63,300 bases of DNA from CANKHA01 sp035699705 (GTDB lineage: Bacteria > Pseudomonadota > Alphaproteobacteria > Rhizobiales > Xanthobacteraceae): NCBI GenBank assembly GCA_035699705.1, contig DASSPI010000018.1, forward strand, positions 1 through 63,300, in the 5' to 3' direction. Below the pieces are notes generated by a model that saw only the letters and a list, made by a program, of their open reading frames with translations, did no database searches and had not been told where the DNA came from. Made by a program: the position numbers and the translations under genes. Of the stretch, positions 50,260-58,486 are shown piece by piece; the stretch's first letter is position 1, and every line of letters begins with the position of its first letter.

Positions 50260-50933
50260 TCATCGCCATCGATGGGCCGGCTGCGTCGGGCAAGGGCACG
50301 CTCGGCAAGAAACTCGCGGCGCATTTGGGGCTGCGCCATCTCGACACCGGCCTGCTCTATCGCGCCGTGGCCAAGGCCCTGATGGACGCCGGGGAGCCAT
50401 ACGACGATGTCGCGAAAGCGACCGCCGCGGCCAAATCGCTCGACCCTGCGCGGTTCGACGAGGCCGCTCTGAAGAGCCACGCGGTGGGCGAGGCCGCTTC
50501 CATCGTCTCGGCGATCCCGGAAGTCCGCGCGGTGCTGGTCGTGTTCCAGCGCCAGTTCGCCGCCACCCCGCCGGGCGCGGTGATAGACGGCCGCGATATC
50601 GGCACGGTGATCTGCCCCGATGCGCCGGTGAAGATCTTCGTCACGGCCGCGCCGGAAATCCGCGCGCGCCGCCGCGCCAAGGAGTTCGAGGCGCAAGGCC
50701 AGGCGGTGGACGAAGCGGCAGTGCTGGCCGACATTCTGCGGCGCGACGAACGCGACATGACCCGCAAGGTTGCGCCGCTGAAGCCGGCGGCCGATGCGCA
50801 TCTGCTCGACACCAGCGAGATGGACATCGAGACGGCCTTCCGCGCCGCAGTCGATCTGGTGGAACGCGCGCGGGCGCAGCGGAGCCGCCCCGCGAGTCAG
50901 GGGCAGGGCCCCGGCGGCTCGATCGGATGCTGA
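50256..50933 (+). CDS. cmk: Cytidylate kinase
   Basis: Phosphorylates CMP and dCMP with ATP in pyrimidine nucleotide supply. The 225-residue protein opens with the P-loop IAIDGPAASGKGTLGKKLA and carries HLDTGLLYRAVA, VIDGRDIGTVICPDAP and the lid segment RRDERDMTRKVAPL. ATG 50256 overlaps the aroA stop. aroA-cmk-rpsA is the usual order; here two minus-strand genes lie between cmk and rpsA, and the cmk 3' end overlaps the convergent glycosyltransferase by 37 bases. Confidence 0.96.
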   Translation: MIIAIDGPAASGKGTLGKKLAAHLGLRHLDTGLLYRAVAKALMDAGEPYDDVAKATAAAKSLDPARFDEAALKSHAVGEAASIVSAIPEVRAVLVVFQRQFAATPPGAVIDGRDIGTVICPDAPVKIFVTAAPEIRARRRAKEFEAQGQAVDEAAVLADILRRDERDMTRKVAPLKPAADAHLLDTSEMDIETAFRAAVDLVERARAQRSRPASQGQGPGGSIGC

Positions 50934-52408
50934 CGGCCGGCGAGCTTGAACACCGCATATCTGCGGGTTGATTGCGGGCCGGTCGGCACGGCCAATCTCG
51001 GCAACGGCGTCACCTCCGCATAGAAACGCGCCAGGCGCGGCGCCGACGGACAGCCGGTGAACAGCAGCACCGGCTCCTTCGCGCTGTCGTCGAGCGCCTG
51101 CGTCAAGTCAAACTGGCTGCGCGCTTGCGCGCCTCTTGCCCATGCCACGACCGCGAGCGGCTCGTTGCGCAAATAATAGGTCAACGCCGCCTGTTCGGCG
51201 CGGCCTTCCGCCGCCACCGTCGCTGCGCCATGCGCCCGCGCCAGCCGCAGGGCCTCGTCGCCCAGCCGGCGCCAGCCGAGCGTGCGCTGATAGATATCGC
51301 TGTTGCGCCCGAGCGAGGCGATGCTGATGCGATCCGCATAAGTATCGCCCAGCAGCAGCGCAGCCTGCACGATGATGCCGATCGCGAGCGAGGCGATCAT
51401 CCATCCGCGATAGCCGGACCGCAGCCACCAGGCCACCACCAGCACCGTCATCGACAAAGCCGCGGGCGCCGCCCAATTGGCATTGGCGCCGCGGAAGAAC
51501 GAGAGTGCAAAGACCAGCACCAGCGGCGGAATCGCGAAGGCCAGCATCAGTTGGTCCTGACGGCTCACCTTGCCGCGAAAAGCCCGCCAGGCGATCAGAA
51601 GGAAAGCCGCGAAGATCAGCGGCCCTGCCACCGCGAATTGCGAGCCGAGGAAGGCGAACGCCTCGAGCGGGCGGAAGCGCAAGCCGGTGCCGGTGATATT
51701 TTCGCCGGTATGCTTGAGCGTGGCGAACTCATTGGCGATGTTCCAGTAGATGTTGGGCGACAGGATCAGGCCAGCGAGGGCGAAGGCCGCCCAGGTCTGC
51801 GGCCGGCGAAGGATTTCGCGCGCATCGCGGTCGAGCCAGGCCGCGCAGGCGACGCCGAGCGCGAAATAAAGCATGGCATATTTCGCCAGAAGCCCGATGC
51901 CGAGCGCCACTCCCAGTGCCAAAGCCCAGCGCCAGTCCGGCGCGGCCAGCAGCTTCAGATAAGCAAACAAGGCGAGCGCCCAGCAAAACAGCAGCGGCAC
52001 GTCGGTGGAGATAATCCGGGTGGAAAAGGAAACGCCGGTCAGCAGCGCGAAAGTCAAAGCCGACCAGAAGGCGGTGTCCTTGCCGTAAAGCTCGTCGGCG
52101 ATGGCATAAACCACGAGGCTGGTGCCGAGATAAAACAGCGGGGAGGCGAGGCGCAGGCAGGCCTCGCCGCTGCCGCAAAGCTGATCGGACGCGGCGATGA
52201 TCCAGGCGAGCAGCGGAGGCTTGGAGAAATAGCCGAAGGCGAGATCGCGCGACCACGCCCAGTACTGCGCCTCGTCGAAGAACAGATCGACCACCGAGAT
52301 GTGCAGGCCGATCACGCGCACCGCCGTCAGCGCGAGCAGGATCGCCAGCAACAACGGAAAGCCGGGGACCGCCCAGGCGGAGCGAGAAGAAACGGCGGAA
52401 GCGCTCAT
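50897..52408 (-). CDS. Membrane glycosyltransferase, GT39/GT83 (ArnT-like)
   Basis: A 503-residue polytopic enzyme with about a dozen membrane helices and a C-terminal periplasmic region. The first loop has FFDEAQYWAWSRDLAFGYFSKPPLLAW, with the DE-type catalytic acid and the polyprenol-binding region typical of ArnT and PMT enzymes. These transfer a sugar from undecaprenyl phosphate to lipid A or another acceptor in the periplasm. ATG 52408 overlaps the stop of the PAP2 gene (ATGA), so the two act together, likely in lipid A or glycan modification. Confidence 0.85.
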   Translation of the reverse strand: MSASAVSSRSAWAVPGFPLLLAILLALTAVRVIGLHISVVDLFFDEAQYWAWSRDLAFGYFSKPPLLAWIIAASDQLCGSGEACLRLASPLFYLGTSLVVYAIADELYGKDTAFWSALTFALLTGVSFSTRIISTDVPLLFCWALALFAYLKLLAAPDWRWALALGVALGIGLLAKYAMLYFALGVACAAWLDRDAREILRRPQTWAAFALAGLILSPNIYWNIANEFATLKHTGENITGTGLRFRPLEAFAFLGSQFAVAGPLIFAAFLLIAWRAFRGKVSRQDQLMLAFAIPPLVLVFALSFFRGANANWAAPAALSMTVLVVAWWLRSGYRGWMIASLAIGIIVQAALLLGDTYADRISIASLGRNSDIYQRTLGWRRLGDEALRLARAHGAATVAAEGRAEQAALTYYLRNEPLAVVAWARGAQARSQFDLTQALDDSAKEPVLLFTGCPSAPRLARFYAEVTPLPRLAVPTGPQSTRRYAVFKLAGRQHPIEPPGPCP

Positions 52409-53082
52409 GCGATCACCGCCGGGCTTCGCCGCCAGCGGAAGATCACGCAATGCATGGCCCAGATCAGGATCGTCATCAGCAGCGCCGCGAACAGCGCGTC
52501 GGTGAAGAAATGTCCGCCGGCCGCCATGCGCGAGAGCGAGATCACAACGGTGAAGAGCGACGCGCCGACAAAGGCGGCGACGCGCCATTGCGGCGGAGTC
52601 AGCATGGCTGGGGCGAACATCCAGGCAGCCGACGCGATCTCACCGGAGACGAAGGAGCAGTTGCGCTCGCAGGTTCCATTGGGATTCCACCAATCGACAT
52701 AGGCCCTGGTGCCGCCGAATTCGGTTACATGCACCGGCCGCGGGCGGTGCCAGTGTTCTTTCAGAATGCCGTTCACCAGCAGACCGGGGCCGAGCGCCAG
52801 CGTGCCCACCAGGAAGAGCACGACCCGGCCGGGAATCACCCGCTGCGGCAGGCGCAGCATGCGGGTCACCAGCGCGGCGACCACGATGCTGATGCAGGTC
52901 AGCAGAGCGATGAGACCGTTGTCACGCACCGCCGCGACATAGGGATTGATCGCCGCCAAAAAGCGCTGCTGTGCCGGATCGTAGAACAGCTGGGCGATCT
53001 GCAGATCGAGCTTCACCCCGGCCAGCAGGGCCAGCGTCGCAAGAACGGCTATGGCGGCCAATGTCCCGATGATCGTCCGCAC
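52405..53082 (-). CDS. PAP2-family membrane phosphatase with SGE in place of SGH
   Basis: A 225-residue membrane protein. The PAP2 motifs are KEHWHRPRP (KxxxxxxRP, about residue 122), CSFVSGEIASA, where the usual PSGH is SGE, and SRMAAGGHFFTDALF (SRx5HxxxD). Five to six helices surround them. Some lipid A phosphatases of the LpxE/LpxF type have similar CSFVSGE sequences, so a role on lipid A or undecaprenyl diphosphate is plausible. GTG 53082 follows GGGAGTTGAGG. It is co-transcribed with the ArnT-like gene. Confidence 0.83.
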   Translation of the reverse strand: MRTIIGTLAAIAVLATLALLAGVKLDLQIAQLFYDPAQQRFLAAINPYVAAVRDNGLIALLTCISIVVAALVTRMLRLPQRVIPGRVVLFLVGTLALGPGLLVNGILKEHWHRPRPVHVTEFGGTRAYVDWWNPNGTCERNCSFVSGEIASAAWMFAPAMLTPPQWRVAAFVGASLFTVVISLSRMAAGGHFFTDALFAALLMTILIWAMHCVIFRWRRSPAVIA

Positions 53083-53525
53083 CCTCAACTCCCTGTCCGG
53101 AAAAGCGGGTGCATATAACGCCCAAGCGCGCGACCGGCAAAAGTGGGTACCGGTTTTGCCGCGCAAGCAAGCTTGCGCAGTTGAGGGCGTCCCGCCCTGG
53201 GCCCGGCTGCGGCAGCGCGGCTTTCCCTTGCCCGCGACCGCGCCTTTGGCTATATCCCGGGGCATCCGGACCGCCTTTGATCCATTCAGGCTGCCCGAGC
53301 CGGGGTGAAGGCCGCACAGGCCTTTGTTTCGGAGCTTTTTGGCTCCCTCCTGCTCCGCTGCCGCAAGGATGCATGGCTGGCCGGAAAATTCGTCCCGACC
53401 GTTCGGTTGATCGGGCCGGCCCGCCGGAAGTCCCGGCGGCAGTCGAGGGTCTACGGGGCCCTCGGCCCGAACGGTCAAGGGGACGGCACGCAACACCAGC
53501 CGCCGGTCGCCCGTCAGGAGATTAC
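53083..53525. other. Leader region of rpsA with repeat fragment
   Basis: 443 bases between the divergent PAP2 gene and rpsA. The left part holds a partial GCGCGATC-type repeat (53126-53183). The rest is GC-rich with several potential hairpins (for example GGAGCTTTTTGGCTCC near 53333) and ends with AGGAG at 53516-53520. In-frame codons upstream of the rpsA ATG are open but show no S1 features. It likely contains the rpsA promoter and a structured leader. Confidence 0.5.
53126..53183. repeat. Interspersed GCGCGATC-type repeat (partial copy 2)
   Basis: GCGCGCGACCGGCAAAAGTGG, then GTACCGGTTTTGCCGCGCAAG and AGCTTGCGCAGTTG match the left half of 9377-9542 and 57537-57686. The right half, ending GATCATGCGC, is missing. 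Confidence 0.75.
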
Positions 53526-55256
53526 ATGGTCGCCACGAATACCGCCGCGCCGACGCGCGAAGACTTTGCTGCGATGCTCGACGAATCCTTCCAGACAGGA
53601 AATCTGCAGGAAGGGGCCGTCATCAAAGGGACTGTAGTCGGCATCGAGAAGGACCTCGCCGTCATCGACGTCGGGCTGAAGACCGAAGGCCGGGTGGCCT
53701 TGCGGGAGTTCGCGGGACCCGGCCGGCAGGCCGATCTCAAAATCGGCGACACCGTCGAAGTTTACCTCGAGCGCGTGGAAAACGCGCTCGGTGAAGCGGT
53801 GCTCTCGCGCGACAAGGCCCGGCGCGAAGAAAGCTGGGGCAAGCTCGAGACCGCGTTCAAGAACAACGAGAAGGTCACCGGCGTCATCTTCAATCAGGTC
53901 AAGGGCGGCTTCACCGTAGATCTCGACGGCGCGGTGGCCTTCCTGCCGCGCTCGCAGGTCGACATCCGTCCGATCCGGGACGTCGGGCCGCTGATGAATC
54001 AGCAGCAGCCGTTCCAGATCCTGAAAATGGACCGCCGCCGCGGCAACATCGTCGTCTCCCGCCGCACTGTGCTGGAAGAGACGCGCGCCGAGCAGCGCCA
54101 GGAGCTGGTGCAGAATCTCGAAGAGGGCCAGGTCATCGACGGCGTGGTGAAGAACATCACCGACTACGGCGCCTTCGTCGATCTCGGCGGCATCGACGGC
54201 CTCTTGCACGTCACCGATATCGCCTGGCGCCGCGTCAATCACCCGACCGAAGTGCTCAACATCGGTCAGCAGGTGAAGGTCAAGATCATCAAGATCAACC
54301 ACGAGACCCACCGCATCTCGCTCGGCATGAAGCAGCTGCTCGAGGATCCGTGGCAGGGGATCGAGGCGAAATATCCGGTCGGCATGCGCATGAAGGGCCG
54401 CGTCACCAACATCACCGACTACGGCGCCTTCGTGGAGCTGGAGCCGGGCATCGAGGGCCTGATCCACGTCTCCGAAATGTCCTGGACCAAGAAGAACGTG
54501 CACCCGGGCAAGATCGTCTCCACCTCCCAGGAGGTCGAGGTTCAGGTGCTCGAGGTCGATCCGGTCAAGCGCCGCATCTCGCTCGGCCTGAAGCAGACCA
54601 TGCGCAATCCGTGGGAAGTCTTCGTCGAGAAATATCCGGCCGGAACGGTGGTGGAAGGCGAGGTCAAGAACAAGACCGAGTTCGGCCTCTTCCTCGGCCT
54701 CGACGGCGACGTCGACGGGATGGTTCATCTCTCCGACCTGGACTGGAAGCGTCCGGGCGAGCAGGTGATCGAGGAATACAAGAAGGGCGACAAGGTCCAG
54801 GCGCAGGTGCTCGACGTCGATGTCGAGAAGGAGCGCATCTCGCTCGGCATCAAGCAGTTGCAGGGCGGCGACCCGATGGAAGCCCCCAGCGCAGCCGAGC
54901 TGAAGAAGGGCTCGGTGGTGACCTGCGAAGTCACCGAGGTCAAGGATTCGGGCCTGGAAGTGAACATCGTCGGCACCGACCTCACCGCTTTCGTCAAGCG
55001 CACCGAGCTGTCGCGCGACCGTGCCGAGCAGCGCACCGAGCGTTTCTCGGTCGGCCAGAAGTTCGACGGCCGCGTCACACAGTTCGACCGCAAGACCCGC
55101 AAGGTGGCGGTGTCAATCAAGGCGCTGGAGGTGGCGGAAGAAAAGGAGGCCATCGCGCAGTACGGCTCCTCGGATTCCGGAGCTTCGCTGGGCGACATTC
55201 TCGGCGCGGCGCTCAAGCAGCGGGCCGAGACCCCCGACAAAGGCGACAAGGAATAA
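53526..55256 (+). CDS. rpsA: 30S ribosomal protein S1
   Basis: A 576-residue mRNA-binding ribosomal protein made of six S1 (OB-fold) repeats. It opens REDFAAMLDESFQTGNLQEGAVIKG; repeats are visible by recurring signatures such as VVKNITDYGAFVDLGGIDGLLHV and VTNITDYGAFVELEPGIEGLIHVSEMSW (given in part) and by RISLGxKQ endings. ATG 53526 has AGGAG five bases upstream, which decides it over longer in-frame starts. A terminator follows the stop. Confidence 0.97.
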   Translation: MVATNTAAPTREDFAAMLDESFQTGNLQEGAVIKGTVVGIEKDLAVIDVGLKTEGRVALREFAGPGRQADLKIGDTVEVYLERVENALGEAVLSRDKARREESWGKLETAFKNNEKVTGVIFNQVKGGFTVDLDGAVAFLPRSQVDIRPIRDVGPLMNQQQPFQILKMDRRRGNIVVSRRTVLEETRAEQRQELVQNLEEGQVIDGVVKNITDYGAFVDLGGIDGLLHVTDIAWRRVNHPTEVLNIGQQVKVKIIKINHETHRISLGMKQLLEDPWQGIEAKYPVGMRMKGRVTNITDYGAFVELEPGIEGLIHVSEMSWTKKNVHPGKIVSTSQEVEVQVLEVDPVKRRISLGLKQTMRNPWEVFVEKYPAGTVVEGEVKNKTEFGLFLGLDGDVDGMVHLSDLDWKRPGEQVIEEYKKGDKVQAQVLDVDVEKERISLGIKQLQGGDPMEAPSAAELKKGSVVTCEVTEVKDSGLEVNIVGTDLTAFVKRTELSRDRAEQRTERFSVGQKFDGRVTQFDRKTRKVAVSIKALEVAEEKEAIAQYGSSDSGASLGDILGAALKQRAETPDKGDKE

Positions 55257-55263
55257 TTCCTTC

Positions 55264-55299
55264 CAATCGGCACCGCCACCGCGGCGCCGATTGTTTCCT
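55264..55299 (+). terminator. Intrinsic terminator of rpsA
   Basis: CAATCGGC (55264-55271) pairs with GCCGATTG (55286-55293), followed by TTTCCTT. It lies eight bases after the rpsA stop codon. Confidence 0.7.
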
Positions 55300-55394
55300 T
55301 ACAAACTATTGAAAATTTGCCGCCGGCGGCGCCATTGACCCTGCCGTGCGCCGGCGTACTGTCCTGCCGCGAATCTTAAAGGGAGCACCGCCCT

Positions 55395-56372
55395 ATGTCG
55401 CTCGACGCCGATTACATCGTCGACCGCCGCCGGATGCGGCGCAAGCTTACCTTCTGGCGTATCTTCGCCGTCGTGCTCGTCGCGCTTGCCGTGGTCGGCA
55501 CCGCGCTGGCGATCCGCTCGCCCAATGGACTTGCCTCCAGCCCCGGCCCCTACATCGCCCGGATCAAGATCGAGGGGCTGATCCGCAGCGACCGCGATCG
55601 CGTGGAGGCGCTGGAGCGGCTCGGCCGCTCCTCGGCACGCGCGGTCATCGTGCATATCAACAGCCCGGGCGGCACCACCGGGGGCTCCGAGCAGTTGCAC
55701 GACGCGCTGAAACGCCTGAAAGAGCAGAAACCGATGGTGGTGGTGGTCGAAGGACTGGCGGCCTCGGGCGGCTATATTGCCGCTCTCGCCTCCGATCACA
55801 TCGTGGCGCAAAGCTCGGCTCTCGTGGGATCGATCGGCGTGCTGTTTCAGTATCCGAATTTGTCCGAGTTGATGAAAACCCTCGGCGTGAAAGTCGAGGA
55901 GATCAAGTCCTCGCCCCTGAAGGCGGCCCCGAGCCTGTTCGAGCCGGCCAGTCCGGAAGCCCGCGCGGCGGTGGAAGCCATCGTGATGGATTCCTATGAC
56001 TGGTTTCGCGGCCTGGTGCGCGAGAATCGCAGGATCGAGGGTACCGAACTCGCCCGGGTGACCGATGGCCGCGTCTTCACCGGCCGTCAGGCCATCGATC
56101 TCAAGCTGGTGGACGAACTGGGCGATGAAAAGCAGGCGCTGGCCTGGCTGGCGAAGGAAAAGGGCATCGATCCGAAGACCCGCGTGCGCAATTACGAGCT
56201 CGAGCCGCGCCTGAGCGACCTGCCGTTCCTGCATGTCGCGGCGGCCGTTACGCTCGAAGCGGTCGGTCTGAAGGCATGGGCCAAGCACATCGAGACGTGG
56301 GGTACGGTGCGCGCGATCGAGCGCCTCAACCTTGACGGTCTCCTGGCGCTTTGGCACCCTTCGATCAAGTGA
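55395..56372 (+). CDS. sppA: Signal peptide peptidase SppA, short form
   Basis: A 325-residue membrane-anchored serine protease (S49) that degrades leftover signal peptides in the periplasm. One membrane helix lies near residues 19-40 (IFAVVLVALAVVGTALAI). The domain has INSPGGTTGGSEQLHDAL, VVVEGLAASGGYIAALASDH (Ser in ASGGY) and LVGSIGVLFQYPN, with a catalytic Lys further on. It is the half-length form that works as an oligomer. ATG 55395 follows GGGAGC. ihfB is 73 bases downstream. Confidence 0.93.
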   Translation: MSLDADYIVDRRRMRRKLTFWRIFAVVLVALAVVGTALAIRSPNGLASSPGPYIARIKIEGLIRSDRDRVEALERLGRSSARAVIVHINSPGGTTGGSEQLHDALKRLKEQKPMVVVVEGLAASGGYIAALASDHIVAQSSALVGSIGVLFQYPNLSELMKTLGVKVEEIKSSPLKAAPSLFEPASPEARAAVEAIVMDSYDWFRGLVRENRRIEGTELARVTDGRVFTGRQAIDLKLVDELGDEKQALAWLAKEKGIDPKTRVRNYELEPRLSDLPFLHVAAAVTLEAVGLKAWAKHIETWGTVRAIERLNLDGLLALWHPSIK

Positions 56373-56445
56373 GGTGCGGCCGTCGTGTTGACGGCGGCAT
56401 TGTTGGCGGAAGCGTCATCCTCGAATCTGGTGGGCGATATTTCAC

Positions 56446-56736
56446 ATGATCAAATCCGAACTTGTGCAGCGCATCGCGTCGCAGAATCCGCACCTCTATC
56501 AGCGCGACGTGGAAAATATCGTCAACGCGATCCTGGGCGAGATCATCGCCGCCATGGCCCGGGGAGACCGCGTTGAATTGCGCGGCTTCGGCGCCTTTTC
56601 CGTGAAGAACCGGCCGGCCCGCACGGGCCGCAATCCGCGCACCGGGGCGCATGTATCGGTCGAAAAGAAATCCGTGCCCTTCTTCAAGACCGGCAAGGAA
56701 ATGCGCGAGCGGCTCAATCGCGAGAACGCCAGCTAA
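56446..56736 (+). CDS. ihfB: Integration host factor subunit beta
   Basis: A 96-residue HU/IHF-family protein that bends DNA as a dimer with IHF-alpha. It opens IKSELVQRIASQNPHLYQRDVE and has the DNA-contact arm ending GRNPRTGAHVSVEKKSVPFFKTGKEMRERLN (in part), with the Pro at the intercalating turn. The rpsA-ihfB order is conserved in proteobacteria, here with sppA between them. Confidence 0.95.
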   Translation: MIKSELVQRIASQNPHLYQRDVENIVNAILGEIIAAMARGDRVELRGFGAFSVKNRPARTGRNPRTGAHVSVEKKSVPFFKTGKEMRERLNRENAS

Positions 56737-56744
56737 CGAGGCGT

Positions 56745-56786
56745 GTCCCGGACGAGCGGCGGCGAGCCGGAGCGACGATCCGGGAC
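56745..56786. repeat. Inverted repeat GTCCCGGA...TCCGGGAC after ihfB
   Basis: GTCCCGGA (56745-56752) and TCCGGGAC (56779-56786) are exact inverse copies around a GC-rich loop. It lies just after ihfB and before the GIY-YIG pseudogene; it may serve as a transcript end or be another mobile palindrome. Confidence 0.7.
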
Positions 56787-56826
56787 CGAGGAAAAATGCC
56801 GCCTAGCGGCTAACGCTCTGACTGCC

Positions 56827-57126
56827 ATGGCAGGGCAATATTTCGGCTAGATCCTTGCCAGTCGCCGCAACGGAACGCTCTATACCGGCGTTACCATTGA
56901 TCTCTCCCGTCGCATAAGCGAGCACAAAGCGGGGCTAGTGGGCGGCTTCACCCGCACATATGGTGTAAAGAGCTGGTCTATTTCAAACCGCATTCTTCGA
57001 TACTAGAAGCCCGGGGCGAGAGAGCACTTGCTGAAGCGATGGCAGCGCAGCCGGAAGCTTGATTTGATCGAGAAGGACAATCCGACATGGCCCGACCTCT
57101 CCGAAAAAATTGGCCATTTGAGCATG
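56827..57126 (+). pseudogene. GIY-YIG nuclease-domain pseudogene
   Basis: From ATG 56827 the text is AGQYFG, a TAG stop at 56848, then ILASRRNGTLYTGVTIDLSR and RISEHKAGLVGGFTRTYGVK. A one-base loss near 56970 shifts the frame, after which ELVYFKPHSSILEA follows, and a second shift near 57030 gives KRWQRSRKLDLIEKDNPTW and PDLSEKIGHL. In order these are the small GIY-YIG nuclease (YhbQ-like) of about 95 residues common in this group. One nonsense and two frameshift changes show it is no longer functional. A palindrome lies before it. Confidence 0.88.
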
Positions 57127-57199
57127 TGGCCCTGGGCCCCAGCTCATCGCGCCGGCGCCCTGCGGTCGCCGCCGCTCGTCCGGGCCACGAGGTAATCCG

Positions 57200-57535
57200 A
57201 TGATCCGCAAGGTCGTCACGGCCGTCATTCTCGTCCCGCTGGCCGCCATCATCATCGCCTTCGCGGTCGCGAACCGGCAGACCGTCACGGTGTCCTTCGA
57301 CCCTTTCGATGCGGCGCAGCCGGCCTATGCGGCGTCGCTGCCGCTGTTCGTGCTGATCTTGATCCTGGTGATCTTCGGCGTGATCCTGGGCGGTATGGCC
57401 GCCTGGCTGCGGCAGGCGCGCTGGCGCTGGGCGGCGCGGCGCGCGGAGAAAGAGAACCACGAGCTGCGGCTGGAACTCGACCGGTTGCAGCACAATCTAT
57501 CGGCGCGTCCTCCGGCCCGGTTGCCTCCACCTTAG
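57200..57535 (+). CDS. LapA-domain (DUF1049) membrane protein
   Basis: A 111-residue protein with two membrane helices (about residues 4-24 and 46-68) around a short loop (NRQTVTVSFDPFDAAQPAYA) and a C-terminal coiled-coil-like tail (ARRAEKENHELRLELDRLQ). This is the lipopolysaccharide-assembly protein A domain layout. The frame is intact and starts at ATG 57200, just after the GIY-YIG pseudogene. It precedes a repeat and trpF. Confidence 0.83.
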   Translation: MIRKVVTAVILVPLAAIIIAFAVANRQTVTVSFDPFDAAQPAYAASLPLFVLILILVIFGVILGGMAAWLRQARWRWAARRAEKENHELRLELDRLQHNLSARPPARLPPP

Positions 57536-57536
57536 T

Positions 57537-57686
57537 GCGCGATCGGCAAAACGGGTAGCGGTTTTGCGGTAAAGCAATCAAGCTTGCGCAGATTGCATAT
57601 ACTTATTTGAGGTTTCGCGCGCTCACTAATAAAAGGGGCGCATGAACTTATCCGGAAACCGGTTCCCACTTTCCGGGATCATGCGC
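57537..57686. repeat. Interspersed repeat with GCGCGATC...GATCATGCGC ends (copy 3)
   Basis: A full-length copy: GCGCGATCGGCAAAACGGG, GCGGTTTTGCGG, AATCAAGCTTGCGCAG, then TTTCGCGCGC, and the right end CCGGTTCCCACTTTCCGG followed by GATCATGCGC. Order and spacing agree with 9377-9542. It begins two bases after the stop of the LapA-domain gene. Confidence 0.78.
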
Positions 57687-57811
57687 TAGGGCGCCTTGTC
57701 GCGCCCGCGCTCGCCCCGCGGAACAGGCCCGCTGGCGCAGGGCCTTGCGGGGCAAGACAAAACGCCTCAACCGGGTTAGAACCCCGCCCTGTCAGGACGA
57801 ATGCGAAAATT

Positions 57812-58486
57812 ATGCCTCTTTTGGTGAAAATCTGCGGCTTGAGGACCCCCGAGGCGCTCGACGCGGCGCTGGATGCAGGGGCCGATCAGGTCGGCTTTGT
57901 CTTCTTTGCACCCTCGCCGCGCAACCTCGGCTATGAGGCGGCGCGCGCGCTGGGCGAGCGGGTGAAGGGCCGTGCGGGCAAGGTCGCGCTCACCGTCGAT
58001 GCCACCGACGAGATGCTGGGCGAAGTCGTCGAAGCGGTGCGTCCGGATATGCTGCAATTGCACGGCACCGAGACGCCGGAGCGCGTCGTCGCAGTGCGCA
58101 CGCGCTTCGGGCTGCCGGTGATGAAGGCGCTGCCGATCGAGGACCGCTCCTCGCTGTCGCCCATCCGGCTTTACGCCAACGTGGCCGACAAAATCATTTT
58201 CGATGCGCGCGCACCGCGCGAGGCCACCCGGCCCGGCGGCCTCGGCAAAGCTTTCGACTGGCGGCTGCTGGAAGGCGTCGATCCCGGGATTCCCTTCATG
58301 CTCTCCGGCGGCCTCGATATCGGCAATGTCGCCGACGCGCTTTCGATCACGCGCGCACCCGGCGTGGATGTGTCGTCCGGCGTCGAGCGCGTTCCCGGCG
58401 AGAAAGATCCGGAGAAGATCCGCGCCTTCGTGCGGGCCGCGCGCCAGGCCGATGCCGCCCTCAACCGCGTCGCGAGCCGCGCATGA
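57812..58486 (+). CDS. trpF: Phosphoribosylanthranilate isomerase
   Basis: Tryptophan pathway TIM barrel of 224 residues. VKICGLRTPEALDAALDAGA opens it with the catalytic Cys; VGFVFFAPSPRNL, MLQLHGTETPE and the phosphate loop MLSGGLDIGNVADAL follow. It overlaps trpB by four bases (ATGA). trpF-trpB-trpA in this order is typical for alphaproteobacteria. Confidence 0.95.
   Translation: MPLLVKICGLRTPEALDAALDAGADQVGFVFFAPSPRNLGYEAARALGERVKGRAGKVALTVDATDEMLGEVVEAVRPDMLQLHGTETPERVVAVRTRFGLPVMKALPIEDRSSLSPIRLYANVADKIIFDARAPREATRPGGLGKAFDWRLLEGVDPGIPFMLSGGLDIGNVADALSITRAPGVDVSSGVERVPGEKDPEKIRAFVRAARQADAALNRVASRA

Noticed and set aside
53109..53525. N-terminal extension of S1 to 53109 or 53374
   Set aside because: No S1 features and unusual composition. 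ATG 53526 with AGGAG at ideal spacing fits the conserved N-terminus.
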